A stretch of 64,000 nt of DNA, taken from JACVRW01 sp963846505. Lineage in GTDB: Bacteria > Actinomycetota > Thermoleophilia > Solirubrobacterales > Thermoleophilaceae. The stretch is from contig CAWJWD010000006.1 in the NCBI GenBank assembly GCA_963846505.1, positions 310,001 to 374,000 of the forward strand, given 5' to 3'. Below the pieces are notes generated by a model that did not search any database, was not told the origin of the DNA, and worked only from the letters and a program-made list of their open reading frames with translations. Of the stretch, positions 19,047 through 27,901 are shown one piece after another (the stretch's first letter is position 1; each line of letters opens with the position of its first letter). The position numbers and the translations under genes are program-made.

Positions 19047-19823
19047 TCAGCGCGCCCGTACGAGCAGCGCCTGCGCGGCGCGGCCGATGCGGCCGCGCTC
19101 GTCCCAGAGGACGGTCTCGGTCAGGCCGATTCCGTCGGGGCCGGGCGTCGTGATCGAGTCGAGGCAGACCCACTCCCCCGCCGGGTAGCGCAGCAGGTGC
19201 ACGCTCAGCTCGGTGTTGATGAAGACGTAGCGGCGGTAGTCGAGCGCCGCACTGACCCCGTTGCCGGAGTCGGCCGCCGCGAGCACCGTCTGCAGCGCAG
19301 AGGCGTGCTCGCCCTCGACGAGCGGGTGTCCCATGCGGATCCAGACGGTGGCGGGCCCGATGTCCATGAAGCCGCCGCGCACGAAGCGGTACTCGATCGC
19401 GGTGTGGTAGCCGACGTCGGACCCGGTCGGGAAGAAGTCCATGTGCGAGCCGTGCTCCGGGCCGGGTGGCTGCTGCACCGGCGGTGCGGGCTCGAGCTCG
19501 ACCGGCACGATCCGCAGCCGCCAGGCGCTGGCCCGCATCACCGGCCCGTTCGGCCCGCTCAGCTGCGCCTCGAGCAGCTCGACGCTGCGCCCCGGGCGCA
19601 CCACCCGCGCCTCCACGGTCAACGGCGCCAGCGGCACCGGGCCGAGGATCTCGAACGTGATCCGACCGATGCGCGCGTCGTCGCGCGGCTCGCAGCGCTC
19701 GAGCGCACGGCCCAGCAGTGCCGCCGGCGGACCGGCGTGCTGGGCGTCCGGGTCCCAGGGGCCGCGCGTCAGCTCGCTCGGCACGAAGCGGTCCCCGTCG
19801 GGGACGTAGAGGGGGTCGCTCAC
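19047..19823 (-). CDS. Acyl-CoA thioesterase-like (TesB-type double hotdog) protein
   Basis: 258 residues. The N-terminal RGPWDPDAQHAGPPAALL and ITFEILGPVPLAPLTVEARVVRPGRSVELLEAQL (in pieces), and the C-terminal GEWVCLDSITTPGPDGIGLTETVLWDERG RIGRAAQALLV pattern match the actinobacterial thioesterase-family proteins with two hotdog repeats. Hydrolyses acyl-CoA esters; chain length not readable. Likely in one unit with the SDR and SCP2 genes downstream (43-base gap), a set consistent with lipid or sterol metabolism. Confidence 0.78.
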   Translation of the reverse strand: MSDPLYVPDGDRFVPSELTRGPWDPDAQHAGPPAALLGRALERCEPRDDARIGRITFEILGPVPLAPLTVEARVVRPGRSVELLEAQLSGPNGPVMRASAWRLRIVPVELEPAPPVQQPPGPEHGSHMDFFPTGSDVGYHTAIEYRFVRGGFMDIGPATVWIRMGHPLVEGEHASALQTVLAAADSGNGVSAALDYRRYVFINTELSVHLLRYPAGEWVCLDSITTPGPDGIGLTETVLWDERGRIGRAAQALLVRAR

Positions 19824-19888
19824 GGTCCGTGATCCTAGGGACGCACGGCCGCCGCTCGGGCACCCCCGGACCGATAGCCTCCCCGGCC

Positions 19889-20924
19889 ATGCAGGCGGTG
19901 ACCTTCCAGGGGCCGGGCGAAGTGCGGCTCGACGAGCGGCCCGAGCCCGAGCTGCTGGCCTTCGACGACGCGATCGTGCGCGTGGAGGCGACGGGCATCT
20001 GCGGCTCGGACCTGCACATCTACCACGGGCGCGTCGTGATCGAGGAGGGCTTCACGCTCGGCCACGAGTTCGTCGGCACGGTGCTGTCGGCCGGCGACGG
20101 CGTGACCGAGGTGAGCGCCGGGGACCGCGTGCTCGGCTGCTTCTGCAGCGCCTGCGGCAACTGCTTCTTCTGCCGCCGGGGCGACTTCCACAAGTGCGAC
20201 GAGGGCCGGGTGTTCGGCCACGGCAAGACGCTCGGCTCGCTGCAGGGCGCCCAGGCCGAGCAGGTGCTCGTGCCGCACGCCAACCTCACGCTGCGGCGGG
20301 TGCCCGGAGGGCATGAGCGACGACGCGGCGCTGTTCGCCGGCGACGTGATGGGCACCGGCTGGCACGCGGTCGACCAGGCCGGCGTGCGCCCCGGCGACA
20401 CCGCCGCCGTGCTCGGCCTCGGCCCCGTCGGACTCTGTGCCGTGCAGGCCGCCAAGGCCTCCGGCGCCGCACACGTGATCGCGATCGACACCGTCGAGGA
20501 CCGGCTGAGGCTGGCCGAGACCTTCGGCGCGCAGGCCGTCCACCTGACCGAGGACGATCCGCGCGCCGCGGTCAAGGCCGTGACCGAAGGGCGCGGGGTG
20601 GACGCGGCGATCGACGCCGTCGGCCACCAGGACGCGCTCGAGCTCGCCGCGCGCGTGACGCGCAAGGCCGGCACGGTGTCCGCGATCGGCGTCTACGCCG
20701 AGCGCATCCCGGTGCACATGGGCATCGTCTGGATCAAGGCGCTGACGCTGCGCACCGGCCACGCCAACGTGATCGGGCACGTCGACCGCGTGCTCGCGAT
20801 GATGAGCGCAGGCCTGCTCGACCCGTCGCCGCTGGTCACGCACCACCTGCCGCTGGCCGACGCGAGCGACGCCTACGCCGCCTACGACCGCCGCGAGGCG
20901 CTGAAGATCGTGCTGGCGCCGTGA
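19889..20924 (+). CDS. Zinc-dependent alcohol dehydrogenase (MDR family; one frame break)
   Basis: ATG 19889. Catalytic zinc residues in GICGSDLHIYHG and GHEFVG; structural-zinc cysteines CFCSACGNCFFCRRGDFHKC. After TLRRVP the frame changes near 20308 by one extra G, and the next frame continues GMSDDAALFAGDVMGTGWHAV, then the Rossmann motif AAVLGLGPVGLCAVQ. Total about 344 residues. Resembles threonine/glutathione-dependent formaldehyde-type dehydrogenases, but the substrate cannot be told. Followed by a fumarylacetoacetase-like gene. Confidence 0.87.
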
Positions 20925-20976
20925 AGCGGTCGCCGAGGATCGCCGGGCCGGCGTCGCCTGGAGGACGCGCGACGCG

Positions 20977-21612
20977 ATGAGCGACGAGCGGGTCGTCCGC
21001 GGCGTCCGGCGGCAGCTGGAGCTGCGCGACCGGATGCTGGGCGAGGGCGCCACGCGCCTGGGCTGGAAGGTCGGCCTCAACGCGCCGCCGGTGCTGGAGA
21101 AGCTCGGCCTCGACGCGCCGCTGGTCGGCTTCCTCACCGACGCCACGCTGCTCGCCGACGGCGGCGACTTCAGCCTGCCCGAGGGCGCCGAGGCAGTCTC
21201 GATCGAACCCGAGGTCGGGGTCGAGATCGGCGCCGACGGCCGCTCGATCGCCGCGCTGATGCCGGCGCTCGAGGTCGTCTACTTCGACCGCCCGCTGGAT
21301 GAGCTCGAGGACGTGCTCGCCCACGACATCTTCCATCGCGGCGTCGCGCTCGGGCCGCGCGGCAGCGGTCCCGCCGTCGCCGCACGCGTGCTGGTGGACG
21401 GCGAGCAGGTGGCCGAGCCCGCGCTCGCGGCGGAGCTCGACGAGGTGATCGAGATCGTCGTGGGTCGCCTGGCCGACGCCGGCGAGGCGCTGCAGCCCGG
21501 CGACGTGATCATCACCGGCACGCTGATGCCACCGCCGCAGCTGCGTGCGGGCATGCGCATGCGCCTGGAGCTCGACCCGCTGGGTGCGGCCGAGGTCGGC
21601 GTCGTCGCCTAG
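20977..21612 (+). CDS. 2-keto-4-pentenoate hydratase/fumarylacetoacetase-like protein
   Basis: 211 residues. WKVGLNAPPVLEKLGLDAPLVG at the N-terminus, SIEPEVGVEIGADG (metal-binding Glu pair), ALEVVYFDRPL and DVIITGTLMPPPQL fit the hydratase branch (MhpD-like) of the FAH superfamily, which adds water to 2-hydroxydienoates in aromatic meta-cleavage or related pathways. Shorter than typical MhpD (about 260), lacking some C-terminal turns. Co-directional with the zinc alcohol dehydrogenase gene, 52 bases away; ends next to the convergent proline-racemase-family gene. Confidence 0.75.
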   Translation: MSDERVVRGVRRQLELRDRMLGEGATRLGWKVGLNAPPVLEKLGLDAPLVGFLTDATLLADGGDFSLPEGAEAVSIEPEVGVEIGADGRSIAALMPALEVVYFDRPLDELEDVLAHDIFHRGVALGPRGSGPAVAARVLVDGEQVAEPALAAELDEVIEIVVGRLADAGEALQPGDVIITGTLMPPPQLRAGMRMRLELDPLGAAEVGVVA

Positions 21613-21613
21613 C

Positions 21614-22615
21614 TCAGAGCCGGAAGCCGCTCGGGAACGGATCGTCGGGGTCGAGCAGGTAGGTGCCCATGCCGGTGATCCAGGCGCGACCGGAGATCTC
21701 GGGCACCACCGCCGGCAGCTCCCCGACGCGCGTCTCCTCCACCACCCGTCCGACGAAGCGCGTCCCGATCACCGACTCGTTGACGAACTCCTGCCCCAAC
21801 CCCAGCTCTCCGCGCGCGTGTAGCTGTGCAAGCCGCGCCGAGGTCCCGGTGCCGCAGGGCGAACGGTCGAGCCAGCCGGGATGGATCGCGGTCGCACTGC
21901 GTTGCGAGTGCGGCCCGTCGGAACCCGGGTCGATGAAGACCACGTGGCGACAGCCGCCGATGCGCTCGTCGAGCGGGTGCTGCGGCCGGTCGGCGGCGTT
22001 GATCGCGTCCATCAGCTCGAGGCCGCGATCGATCAGCTCGGCGGCGCGCTCGGGATCGACGGCGAGCCCGGCGTCCGCGGCCTGCAGCAGCGCGTAGAAG
22101 TTGCCGCCGAAGGCGAGGTCGTAGGTCAGCTCGCGCCCGCCGACGCGCAGCGTGCGGTCCCGCACGAGCAGGAACGACGGCACGTTGCGCAGCGTGACGC
22201 CGCGCGCCCGCCCGTCTTCCACCCGTACGCGCGCCTCCACCAGCCCGGCGGGCGTGTCCAGCCGCACCACGGTCTCCGGCTCGACGACCTCGACCATGCC
22301 CGTCTCGACCAGCACCGTCGCCACCCCGATCGTGCCGTGACCGCACATCGGCAGGCAGCCCGAGACCTCGACGAACAGCACGCCCCAGTCGGCGTCCGGA
22401 CGCAAAGGTGGCTGCAGGATCGCGCCGGACATCGCGCCGTGCCCGCGTGGCTCGCGCATCAACAGCAGGCGCAGGTCGTCCAGCTCGCGCTCGAAGGAGA
22501 GCTTGCGCTCGAGCATCGTGGCCCCTGGGATCGGCGCGACCCCGCCGGTGATCACGCGCGTCGGCATCCCCTCCGTATGGGAGTCGATCGCCGCGAAGAC
22601 GCGGCCGGCGATCAC
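21614..22615 (-). CDS. Proline racemase/4-hydroxyproline epimerase family protein
   Basis: About 333 residues from GTG 22615. Both catalytic cysteines are present: Cys 91 in PMCGHGTIG and Cys 254 in DRSPCGTGTSA, which favours an epimerase/racemase over the dehydratase members that replace one Cys with Thr. FAAIDSHTEGMPTRV and GVLFVEVSG are family-typical. The GTG overlaps the stop of the DapA-like gene, so the two are coupled; together they match the trans-4-hydroxy-L-proline pathway (epimerisation to cis-4-hydroxy-D-proline; the DapA-family deaminase acts later). Confidence 0.85.
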   Translation of the reverse strand: MIAGRVFAAIDSHTEGMPTRVITGGVAPIPGATMLERKLSFERELDDLRLLLMREPRGHGAMSGAILQPPLRPDADWGVLFVEVSGCLPMCGHGTIGVATVLVETGMVEVVEPETVVRLDTPAGLVEARVRVEDGRARGVTLRNVPSFLLVRDRTLRVGGRELTYDLAFGGNFYALLQAADAGLAVDPERAAELIDRGLELMDAINAADRPQHPLDERIGGCRHVVFIDPGSDGPHSQRSATAIHPGWLDRSPCGTGTSARLAQLHARGELGLGQEFVNESVIGTRFVGRVVEETRVGELPAVVPEISGRAWITGMGTYLLDPDDPFPSGFRL

Positions 22616-23497
22616 CCGGCGACGTGCACGCCCAGCGCGCGGACGGCCCGCTCGACCTCGGCCTGCTCGGCCTCGGTGAGTGCGAGCCGCGGCGGCCGCG
22701 ACGGACCGCCGCCCTGCCCGACCAGGTCCAACGCCGCCTTGAAGTACTGCACGAGCTTCGGCTTCATGTCCAGGCGACAGAGCGGCAGCAGGCGCGCGTA
22801 GATCTCGCGTGCCTCCAAGAACCGTCCTGTGCCGATCAGCTCGAGCAGCTCCACGCAGTCCGCCGGAGCGACGTTCGCGACCCCGGAGATCCAGCCGCAG
22901 GCACCGGCGACGAGGCCCTCGAGCGCCCAGTCGTCGCCACCGACGAGCACTTCGAGCGAGGTTGTGTTGACGAGCTCGGCGATCCGGCGCGCGTCGCCCG
23001 AGCACTCCTTGATGGCCACGACCTGCTCGATCTCCGCCAGCCGCGCGATCAGTGCCGGCGACATGTCGGTGCCGCTCGCCTTCGGGTTGTTGTAGGCCAT
23101 GATCGGCAGGCCGGACGCCTGGCCGACGGCCTCGTAGAAGGCCGCGATCTCGCGCTCGTCGCCGCTGTAGCCGAGCGGTGGCAGCAGCATCAGCGCGGCG
23201 GCCCCGACAGCGGCGGCGTCGGCGGCGTAGCCGATCGCGGTCGCCGGGCGTCTCGCCGGAGATGCCCGGCGGTCACGGTCCCCTTGCCGTCGGCGACCTC
23301 CACCAGCGTCTCGATCACCAGCCGGCGCTCGACGGCGCTGAGGCTCTGGGCCTCGCCCATCGTGCCGGTCGCCGACGAGGCCTGTGCAGCCCTCGTCGAG
23401 CAGCCAGCCGAGCGTTGGCCGCAAGCGCCGCGACGTCTACCCGGCCACTCTCGTCGAACGGGGTGACGACGGCTGGGATGACTCCGGGGAAACGCAT
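22612..23497 (-). CDS. Dihydrodipicolinate-synthase-family lyase (DapA superfamily; several frame breaks)
   Basis: N-terminus FPGVIPAVVTPFDESGRVD is clear from ATG 23497. The frame then breaks four times by extra bases between about 23430 and 23245, with all pieces matching the family (WLLDEGCTGLV; GTMGEAQSLS; TAGISGETPATAIGYAADA). The rest is open: ALMLLPPLGYSGDE, the conserved YNNP, the Schiff-base lysine in VAIKECSGD. Coupling with a hydroxyproline-epimerase-like gene suggests 1-pyrroline-4-hydroxy-2-carboxylate deaminase rather than true lysine-pathway DapA. Reading the breaks as errors gives about 294 residues, normal length. Confidence 0.78.
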
Positions 23498-23530
23498 CGG
23501 AGAGGAGATGGGCTACGGTAGCGCGCTCGA

Positions 23531-24767
23531 TCAGCGCGGCGCAATGCGGTATATGCCCCCGTTTGAGGAAATTGCGTATACATGGCCCCGCCCGTCCTCG
23601 CCGAACGAGACCAGGCTCGGGACCCTCAGATTCAGCGTGCGAGTGCGTGGCTGCGACCGCGCCCAGCCGCGCGATCTGCAGCTGCGAACGGCAGTAGTCC
23701 CCGTAGACGTAGCGGCCCCGCAGGTCCGGACCGAGCGTGCGGTCGCGGATCACGTAGCCGCCGATGACCGAGCACCAGCCGGCGTCGTGCGAGTGGGTCA
23801 GCGTCGGTGTCGACGTGACCGGGCGCACGCCCGCCGTCGTAGCGGCTGCGACCCTCGAAGACGCTCCAGCCGAAGTTCATGCCGCCACGAGCCGGGCGCC
23901 CGCCGGCGCGCCGGGGCACGTAGTCGATCTCCTCGACCGCGTCCTGGCCGACGTCGGCGATCGTCGAGCGCGCCGTCGGCGCGGTCGAACGAGAAGCGGA
24001 ACGGGTTGCGCAGGCCGTAGGCGTAGATCTCCGGCAGCGCGCCGCGAACGCCGACGAAGGGATTGTCCGCGGGCACGCGATAGCCGCCGCCGGGCCGCGG
24101 TTCGATGCGGATCAGCTTGCCGAGCATCCGCGCGAGGTTCTGGGCGTTGCGGTCCGGATCGCCGCCCCCGCCACCGTCGCCGAACGCGGCGTAGAGCTTG
24201 CCGTCGGGGCCGAACTGGACCTGCCCGCCCTTGTGGTTGAAGCGCCGGTGCTCTGACGCTCAGCACGATCCGCTTGGAGCCCGGCTGCACGGCGACGCCG
24301 CCGGAACTGCGCGATCGTCGGGTAGCCGCGTCGGTCGGTGTAGTAGAGGTAGAAGCGTCCGGAGCTCGCGTAGTCGGGCGCGAACGCCATCGACAGCAGC
24401 CCGCCTTCGCCGTCGGTGTTGACCTGGTCCGAGACGTCGAGGAACGTGCTGCGCCGCCCGGCGGCGAGCAGGATCACCCGTCCGCCTCGCTCGCACCACG
24501 AAGCGGCGCCGCCGGTCGCCCGGGCGGCGCGGCGAGATAGGTGGGCTCGTCGAAGCGACCCAGCAGCCGCAGCCGAGCGCCCGCGGCGAGCGGAGGAGCC
24601 TCGGCCTCGATCGCCGGTCGCGGTCGCGGCGCCCTCGCCCTCGCCGGTCCGCATCGAGACCGTGCGCTCGCTCGCCCCCGAGCCGTCCCGTCGTCGTCGG
24701 ACGGCGCAGGCGCCCAGCAGCGACCGCCGAGCAGCAGCACCCCGCCGATCGCCAGCACGCGCCTCAC
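23531..24767 (-). CDS. PQQ-type sugar/sorbosone dehydrogenase (glucose dehydrogenase fold), heavily frame-broken
   Basis: Start GTG 24767 gives a lipoprotein-like signal (VLAIGGVLLLGG before a Cys). Fragments in different frames are all collinear with the soluble PQQ glucose/sorbosone dehydrogenase beta-propeller: RFDEPTYLAAPPG, VVERGGRVILLAAG, GLLSMAFAPDYASSGRFYLYYTD, NPFVGVRGALPEIYAYGLRNPFRFSFDR, MNFGWSVFEG, IGGYVIRD, GRYVYGDYCRSQL, and the end SNGGIYRIAPR before TGA 23531-23533. At least six frame changes. Probably a secreted or lipid-anchored sugar oxidoreductase if the breaks are sequence errors; a real pseudogene is the alternative, less excluded here than elsewhere because the gene is dispensable. 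Confidence 0.7.
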
Positions 24768-24840
24768 GCGGCCGCAGTATGGCAACGCCTCGAGGCGCAG
24801 GATGGCGAACGCTCCGTTGCCTGTACCCTTGCTGGCTCCT

Positions 24841-24913
24841 CGGGCTGTGGCGCAGCCTGGTAGCGCGCTCCGTTCGGGTCGGAGAGGTCCCGAGTTCAAA
24901 TCTCGGCAGCCCG
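24841..24913 (+). tRNA. tRNA-Pro (anticodon CGG)
   Basis: Full cloverleaf: acceptor CGGGCTG pairs with CAGCCCG, D-arm with GCGCAGCCTGGTAGCGC, anticodon stem CTCCG/CGGAG around loop TTCGGGT giving anticodon CGG, and T-arm CCGAG-TTCAAAT-CTCGG. CCA is not encoded (CCG is followed by ATT). Confidence 0.96.
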
Positions 24914-24932
24914 ATTCCTCGTTACCCGTAGT

Positions 24933-24963
24933 GCCGTGGCCGCCTGGCTCAGGCGGCCACGGC
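24933..24963. terminator. Strong palindromic terminator after tRNA-Pro
   Basis: GCCGTGGCCGCCTG-gct-CAGGCGGCCACGGC, a perfect 14-bp stem with a 3-base loop, 19 bases after the tRNA. It also encodes the last codons and stop of the convergent small gene, so it can serve both directions. There is no long T-run, as usual in high-GC genomes. Confidence 0.7.
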
Positions 24964-25207
24964 GTTGTAGTACCGCACCGCCAGGCCGGTGAGCAGCGTC
25001 TCGAAGCAGGCCTCCAGCGTCAGCTCGTGCTCGGCGGCGTACGCGCGCATGCCCGCGCTGCTCGATCGCCTCGCTCTGGGCGATCACCGCGTCGACGAGA
25101 TCGGGGTGCTGGTCGGAGAAGTAGGCGCCCATGGAATAGAGGCTCGTATCCATGAGCGACTCGATGAACGAGTCGCCGCTCTCCTGCGCGCGCTGCTTGG
25201 CGGCCAC
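24949..25207 (-). CDS. Small helical protein of unknown function (one frame break)
   Basis: GTG 25207 (VAAKQRAQESGDSF) to TGA 24949-24951. One extra base near 25060 separates AVIAQSEAIEQ from AGMRAYAAEHELTLEACFET; both parts look coding and end AVRYYNAVAA. Corrected length about 85 residues, mostly amphipathic helix, no motif known to me. It faces a divergent small gene across a 119-base promoter region and shares its stop with a terminator palindrome. Confidence 0.55.
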
Positions 25208-25261
25208 GCGCGGCAGCGTACCCGCTGGCCGCCGAGGCGACGCAAATTGCGGAAGATTCGG

Positions 25262-25289
25262 TTGCGCCGTCCAGCACAAGCGGTACATT
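25262..25289 (+). promoter_or_regulatory. Probable sigma-70-type promoter
   Basis: TTGCGC (25262-25267), 16 bases, TACATT (25284-25289), followed 38 bases later by ATG 25327 with a strong GGAGGAGG ribosome site. It lies in an AT-richer patch in an otherwise very GC-rich region. Confidence 0.4.
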
Positions 25290-25326
25290 TCGTTGCACCC
25301 CACAGAGGCGACGGAGGAGGAAGTAC

Positions 25327-25503
25327 ATGGCGATCCACTTGACGCCCACCGAGCTCGGCCGTGAGGCGGGGATGCACCGACGAGACGTCATCACCAAGTG
25401 CATGGAGCTGGGCGTCCCGATCTTCCAGGGACGGATCGACAAGACACTGTTCCTCAGCACGCTCAAGCACGCGCGCGGGGACAAGCAGCTAGCCAAGGCG
25501 TAA
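25327..25503 (+). CDS. Small HTH-like protein, 58 residues
   Basis: ATG 25327 preceded by GGAGGAGGAAGTAC, one of the strongest ribosome sites in the window. The chain HLTPTELGREAGMHRRDVI, KCMELGVPIFQGRIDKTLF looks like a MerR/excisionase-type winged-helix DNA-binding module (helix-turn-helix around TELGREAGMHRRDVI, wing around FQGRIDK), ending with a basic tail KHARGDKQLAKA. No enzyme or transmembrane features. I do not recognise a named family; a DNA-binding role is inferred from the pattern only. Confidence 0.65.
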   Translation: MAIHLTPTELGREAGMHRRDVITKCMELGVPIFQGRIDKTLFLSTLKHARGDKQLAKA

Positions 25504-25559
25504 TTCGTCTCCGCGTACACTCCGCCTCCGATGTCCATTCGGAGGGAGTGAGGCCCACA

Positions 25560-27372
25560 GTGGAGGTTGGTACCGCCGGCGGTGCCGTTGGCACCGGATC
25601 GAAGACGATCGCGGACTTGCTCCCGCTCGCCGCCGAGCAGTTCGGCGAGCAGGCCGCACTGCGCCACAAGGTCGGCGACGAGTGGGTCGACACGTCGTAC
25701 GCCGAGCTTGGCCTGATCGCGCGCGAGATCGCGCTGGGCCTGGTCGACCTCGGCCTCCAGCCGGGCGACAAGGTCTCGATCTGCGCGCACACCCGCTCCG
25801 AGTGGACCGAGGCCTGCTTCGGCATCCTGACCGCCGGCGGCGTCCTGGTCACGATCTACCAGACCAACTCCGCCGAGGAGTGCCAGTACGTGCTCGAGCA
25901 CTCGGACTCGCGCATGGTCTTCGTCGAGGACGGCGAGCAGCTGGCGAAGATCCGCAGCGTCGAGGCGGACTGCCCGAAGCTCGAGCAGATCGTCGTGTTC
26001 GTGCCGGGCGACGCCGACCTGGGCGACGCGCTCGTCGCTCGACGGGCTGCGCGACCGCGGCCGCGGTCGCGACGCGTCGGAGTGGGAGGCGCGCTACAGC
26101 GCCGTCTCGCCCGACGACCTCTGCGTCTACATCTACACCTCCGGCACCACCGGCCCGCCCAAGGGCTGCCTGCTCACCCATCGCAACTACCGCACGATCG
26201 TCACCTCGACGGTGGCCGAGAGCGTGCTGGAGGACGGCGACTCCTGCTACCTGTTCCTGCCGCTCGCGCACGCCTTCGCGGTGCTGATCCAGTTCGTGCT
26301 GCTGGACCTCGGCGCGACGCTCGCGTTCTGGTCGCGCGACCCGCAGAAGATCATCGGCGAGCTGATGGAGGTCAACCCGAGCTACTTCCCGTCGGTGCCG
26401 CGGATGTTCGAGAAGATCTACACGCTCGCGAACGCGAACGCGCCCGACAAGGAGCAGCTGCTGCAGGCCGTCGAGGTCGGCTTCGAGGTGCGCCAGCTCC
26501 AGGACGCGGGCGAGCCGGTGCCCGAGCAGCTCCAGCAGGCCTTCGACAAGGCCGAGGAGGGGCTGTTCAAGAACGTGCGCGCGCTGTTCGGCAGCAAGAT
26601 CAAGGAGTGCGTCACGGGCGCCGCGCCGATCGCCGACGAGATCCTGCGCTTCTTCTACGCCTGCGGCGTGCCGGTGATGGAGGGCTACGGCATGACCGAG
26701 ACGGCGACCGTCGCGACCGTCAACCGCGCTCGCGGCGGCCAGTTCCGCTTCGGCTCGGTCGGCAAGCCGCTGGCGAGCGTCGAGCTGCGGATCGCCGACG
26801 ACGGCGAGGTGCTGATCAAGGGTCCGAACATCTTCCAGGGCTACTACAAGAACGAGCAGGCCACGCGCGAGACGCTCGAGGACGGCTGGCTGCACACCGG
26901 CGACCTCGGCCGCCTCGACGAGGACGGCTACCTCTTCATCACCGGCCGCAAGAAGGACATCATCATCACCGCGGGCGGCAAGAACATCACGCCGGCGAAC
27001 CTCGAGAACGGGCTCAAGCAGAACCGCTGGATCTCGCAGGCCGTGGTGGTCGGCGACCGCCGGCCCTACCTCGTCGCGCTGCTGACGCTCGATCCCGACG
27101 AGGCCGCCGCGCTGGCGGGCGAGCTCGGCATCGAGGACGCCGCTCCGGCCGCGCTGGCGGTCGACCCGCGCGTCCACGCCGAGTTGCAGAAGGCCGTCGA
27201 CGAGGTCAACTCGCACGTGGGTCCGGTCGAGCAGATCAAGCGCTTCGCCGTGCTCGACCACGACTTCTCCCAGGAGACCGGCGAGCTGACGCCGAGCCTC
27301 AAGGTCAAGCGCAACGTCGTGCACGAGAAGTTCGCGAGCGTCGTAGACGATCTCTACGCATCGGCGCGCTGA
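25560..27372 (+). CDS. Long-chain fatty-acid-CoA ligase (one frame break)
   Basis: ANL enzyme of the FadD15/long-chain branch, about 600 residues. Start GTG 25560, or GTG 25548 in the same frame. Motifs: YIYTSGTTGPPKG P-loop, LPLAHAFAVLIQ, the inserted helical segment FFEKIYTLANANAPDKEQ region typical of long-chain ligases, YGMTETATV, GRKKDIIITAGGKNITP, and LTPSLKVKRNVV with the catalytic lysine. One extra base near 26036 separates DADLGDAL from SLDGLRDRGRGRDASEWE. Activates fatty acids for degradation or lipid synthesis at the membrane. First gene of a co-directional group with a membrane protein and an aminotransferase. Confidence 0.88.
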
Positions 27373-27421
27373 GGCATCGAGCCGGCCCAGAAAACCCCGC
27401 ACCACCCCTACACTGGCCCTC

Positions 27422-27897
27422 GTGGCGAGTAATGACCCCACCGACACCGGCGGCCTCTTCGTCGGCAAGCGGCCGGGGACCGGGACGGTCCAGTACAAGC
27501 ACCAGGAGGAGGGCGGCGCAGCCGCGGCGCGTCGACCGCCTGCTCGCGAACGCGCTGCTGGCGGTCGAGCTGGTGCTCTGCCTGAGCCTGTTCGGCCCGC
27601 AGCCCTACGCCTGGCTCTGGATCGGCTCGCAGGTGCAGTACCAGACCGGCTTCGTGATGGCCGGCATCGGCACGATCCTGCTCGGCTGCCTCGCCTCGCT
27701 GCTGCTGACGATGGCCGCCGCCAAGCGCGTCGACCACGCCTGGAAGCTCGTGCGCCGCGCCGCCGGCCACGACCAGGACCAGGGCGCGCTCGAGCGCATC
27801 TTCGTCGATCAGCGTGGCCGTCGCCGTGCTGATCTTCGGCTTCTGGTTCGCGATCATCCAGGGTCCGGCTCCGACCTTCGCTCCGGGAGGCCAGTAG
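27422..27897 (+). CDS. Small integral membrane protein (two frame breaks)
   Basis: GTG 27422 (VASNDPTDTGGLFVGKRPGTG) to TAG 27895-27897, about 157 residues after correction for extra bases near 27515 and 27810. Three membrane segments: LLANALLAVELVLCLSLFG, VMAGIGTILLGCLASLLLTM and VAVAVLIFGFWFAII. The N-terminal ~35 residues are polar. No family recognised. Lies 49 bases after the acyl-CoA ligase and 4 bases before the aminotransferase gene. Confidence 0.65.
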
Positions 27898-27901
27898 ACC
27901 G

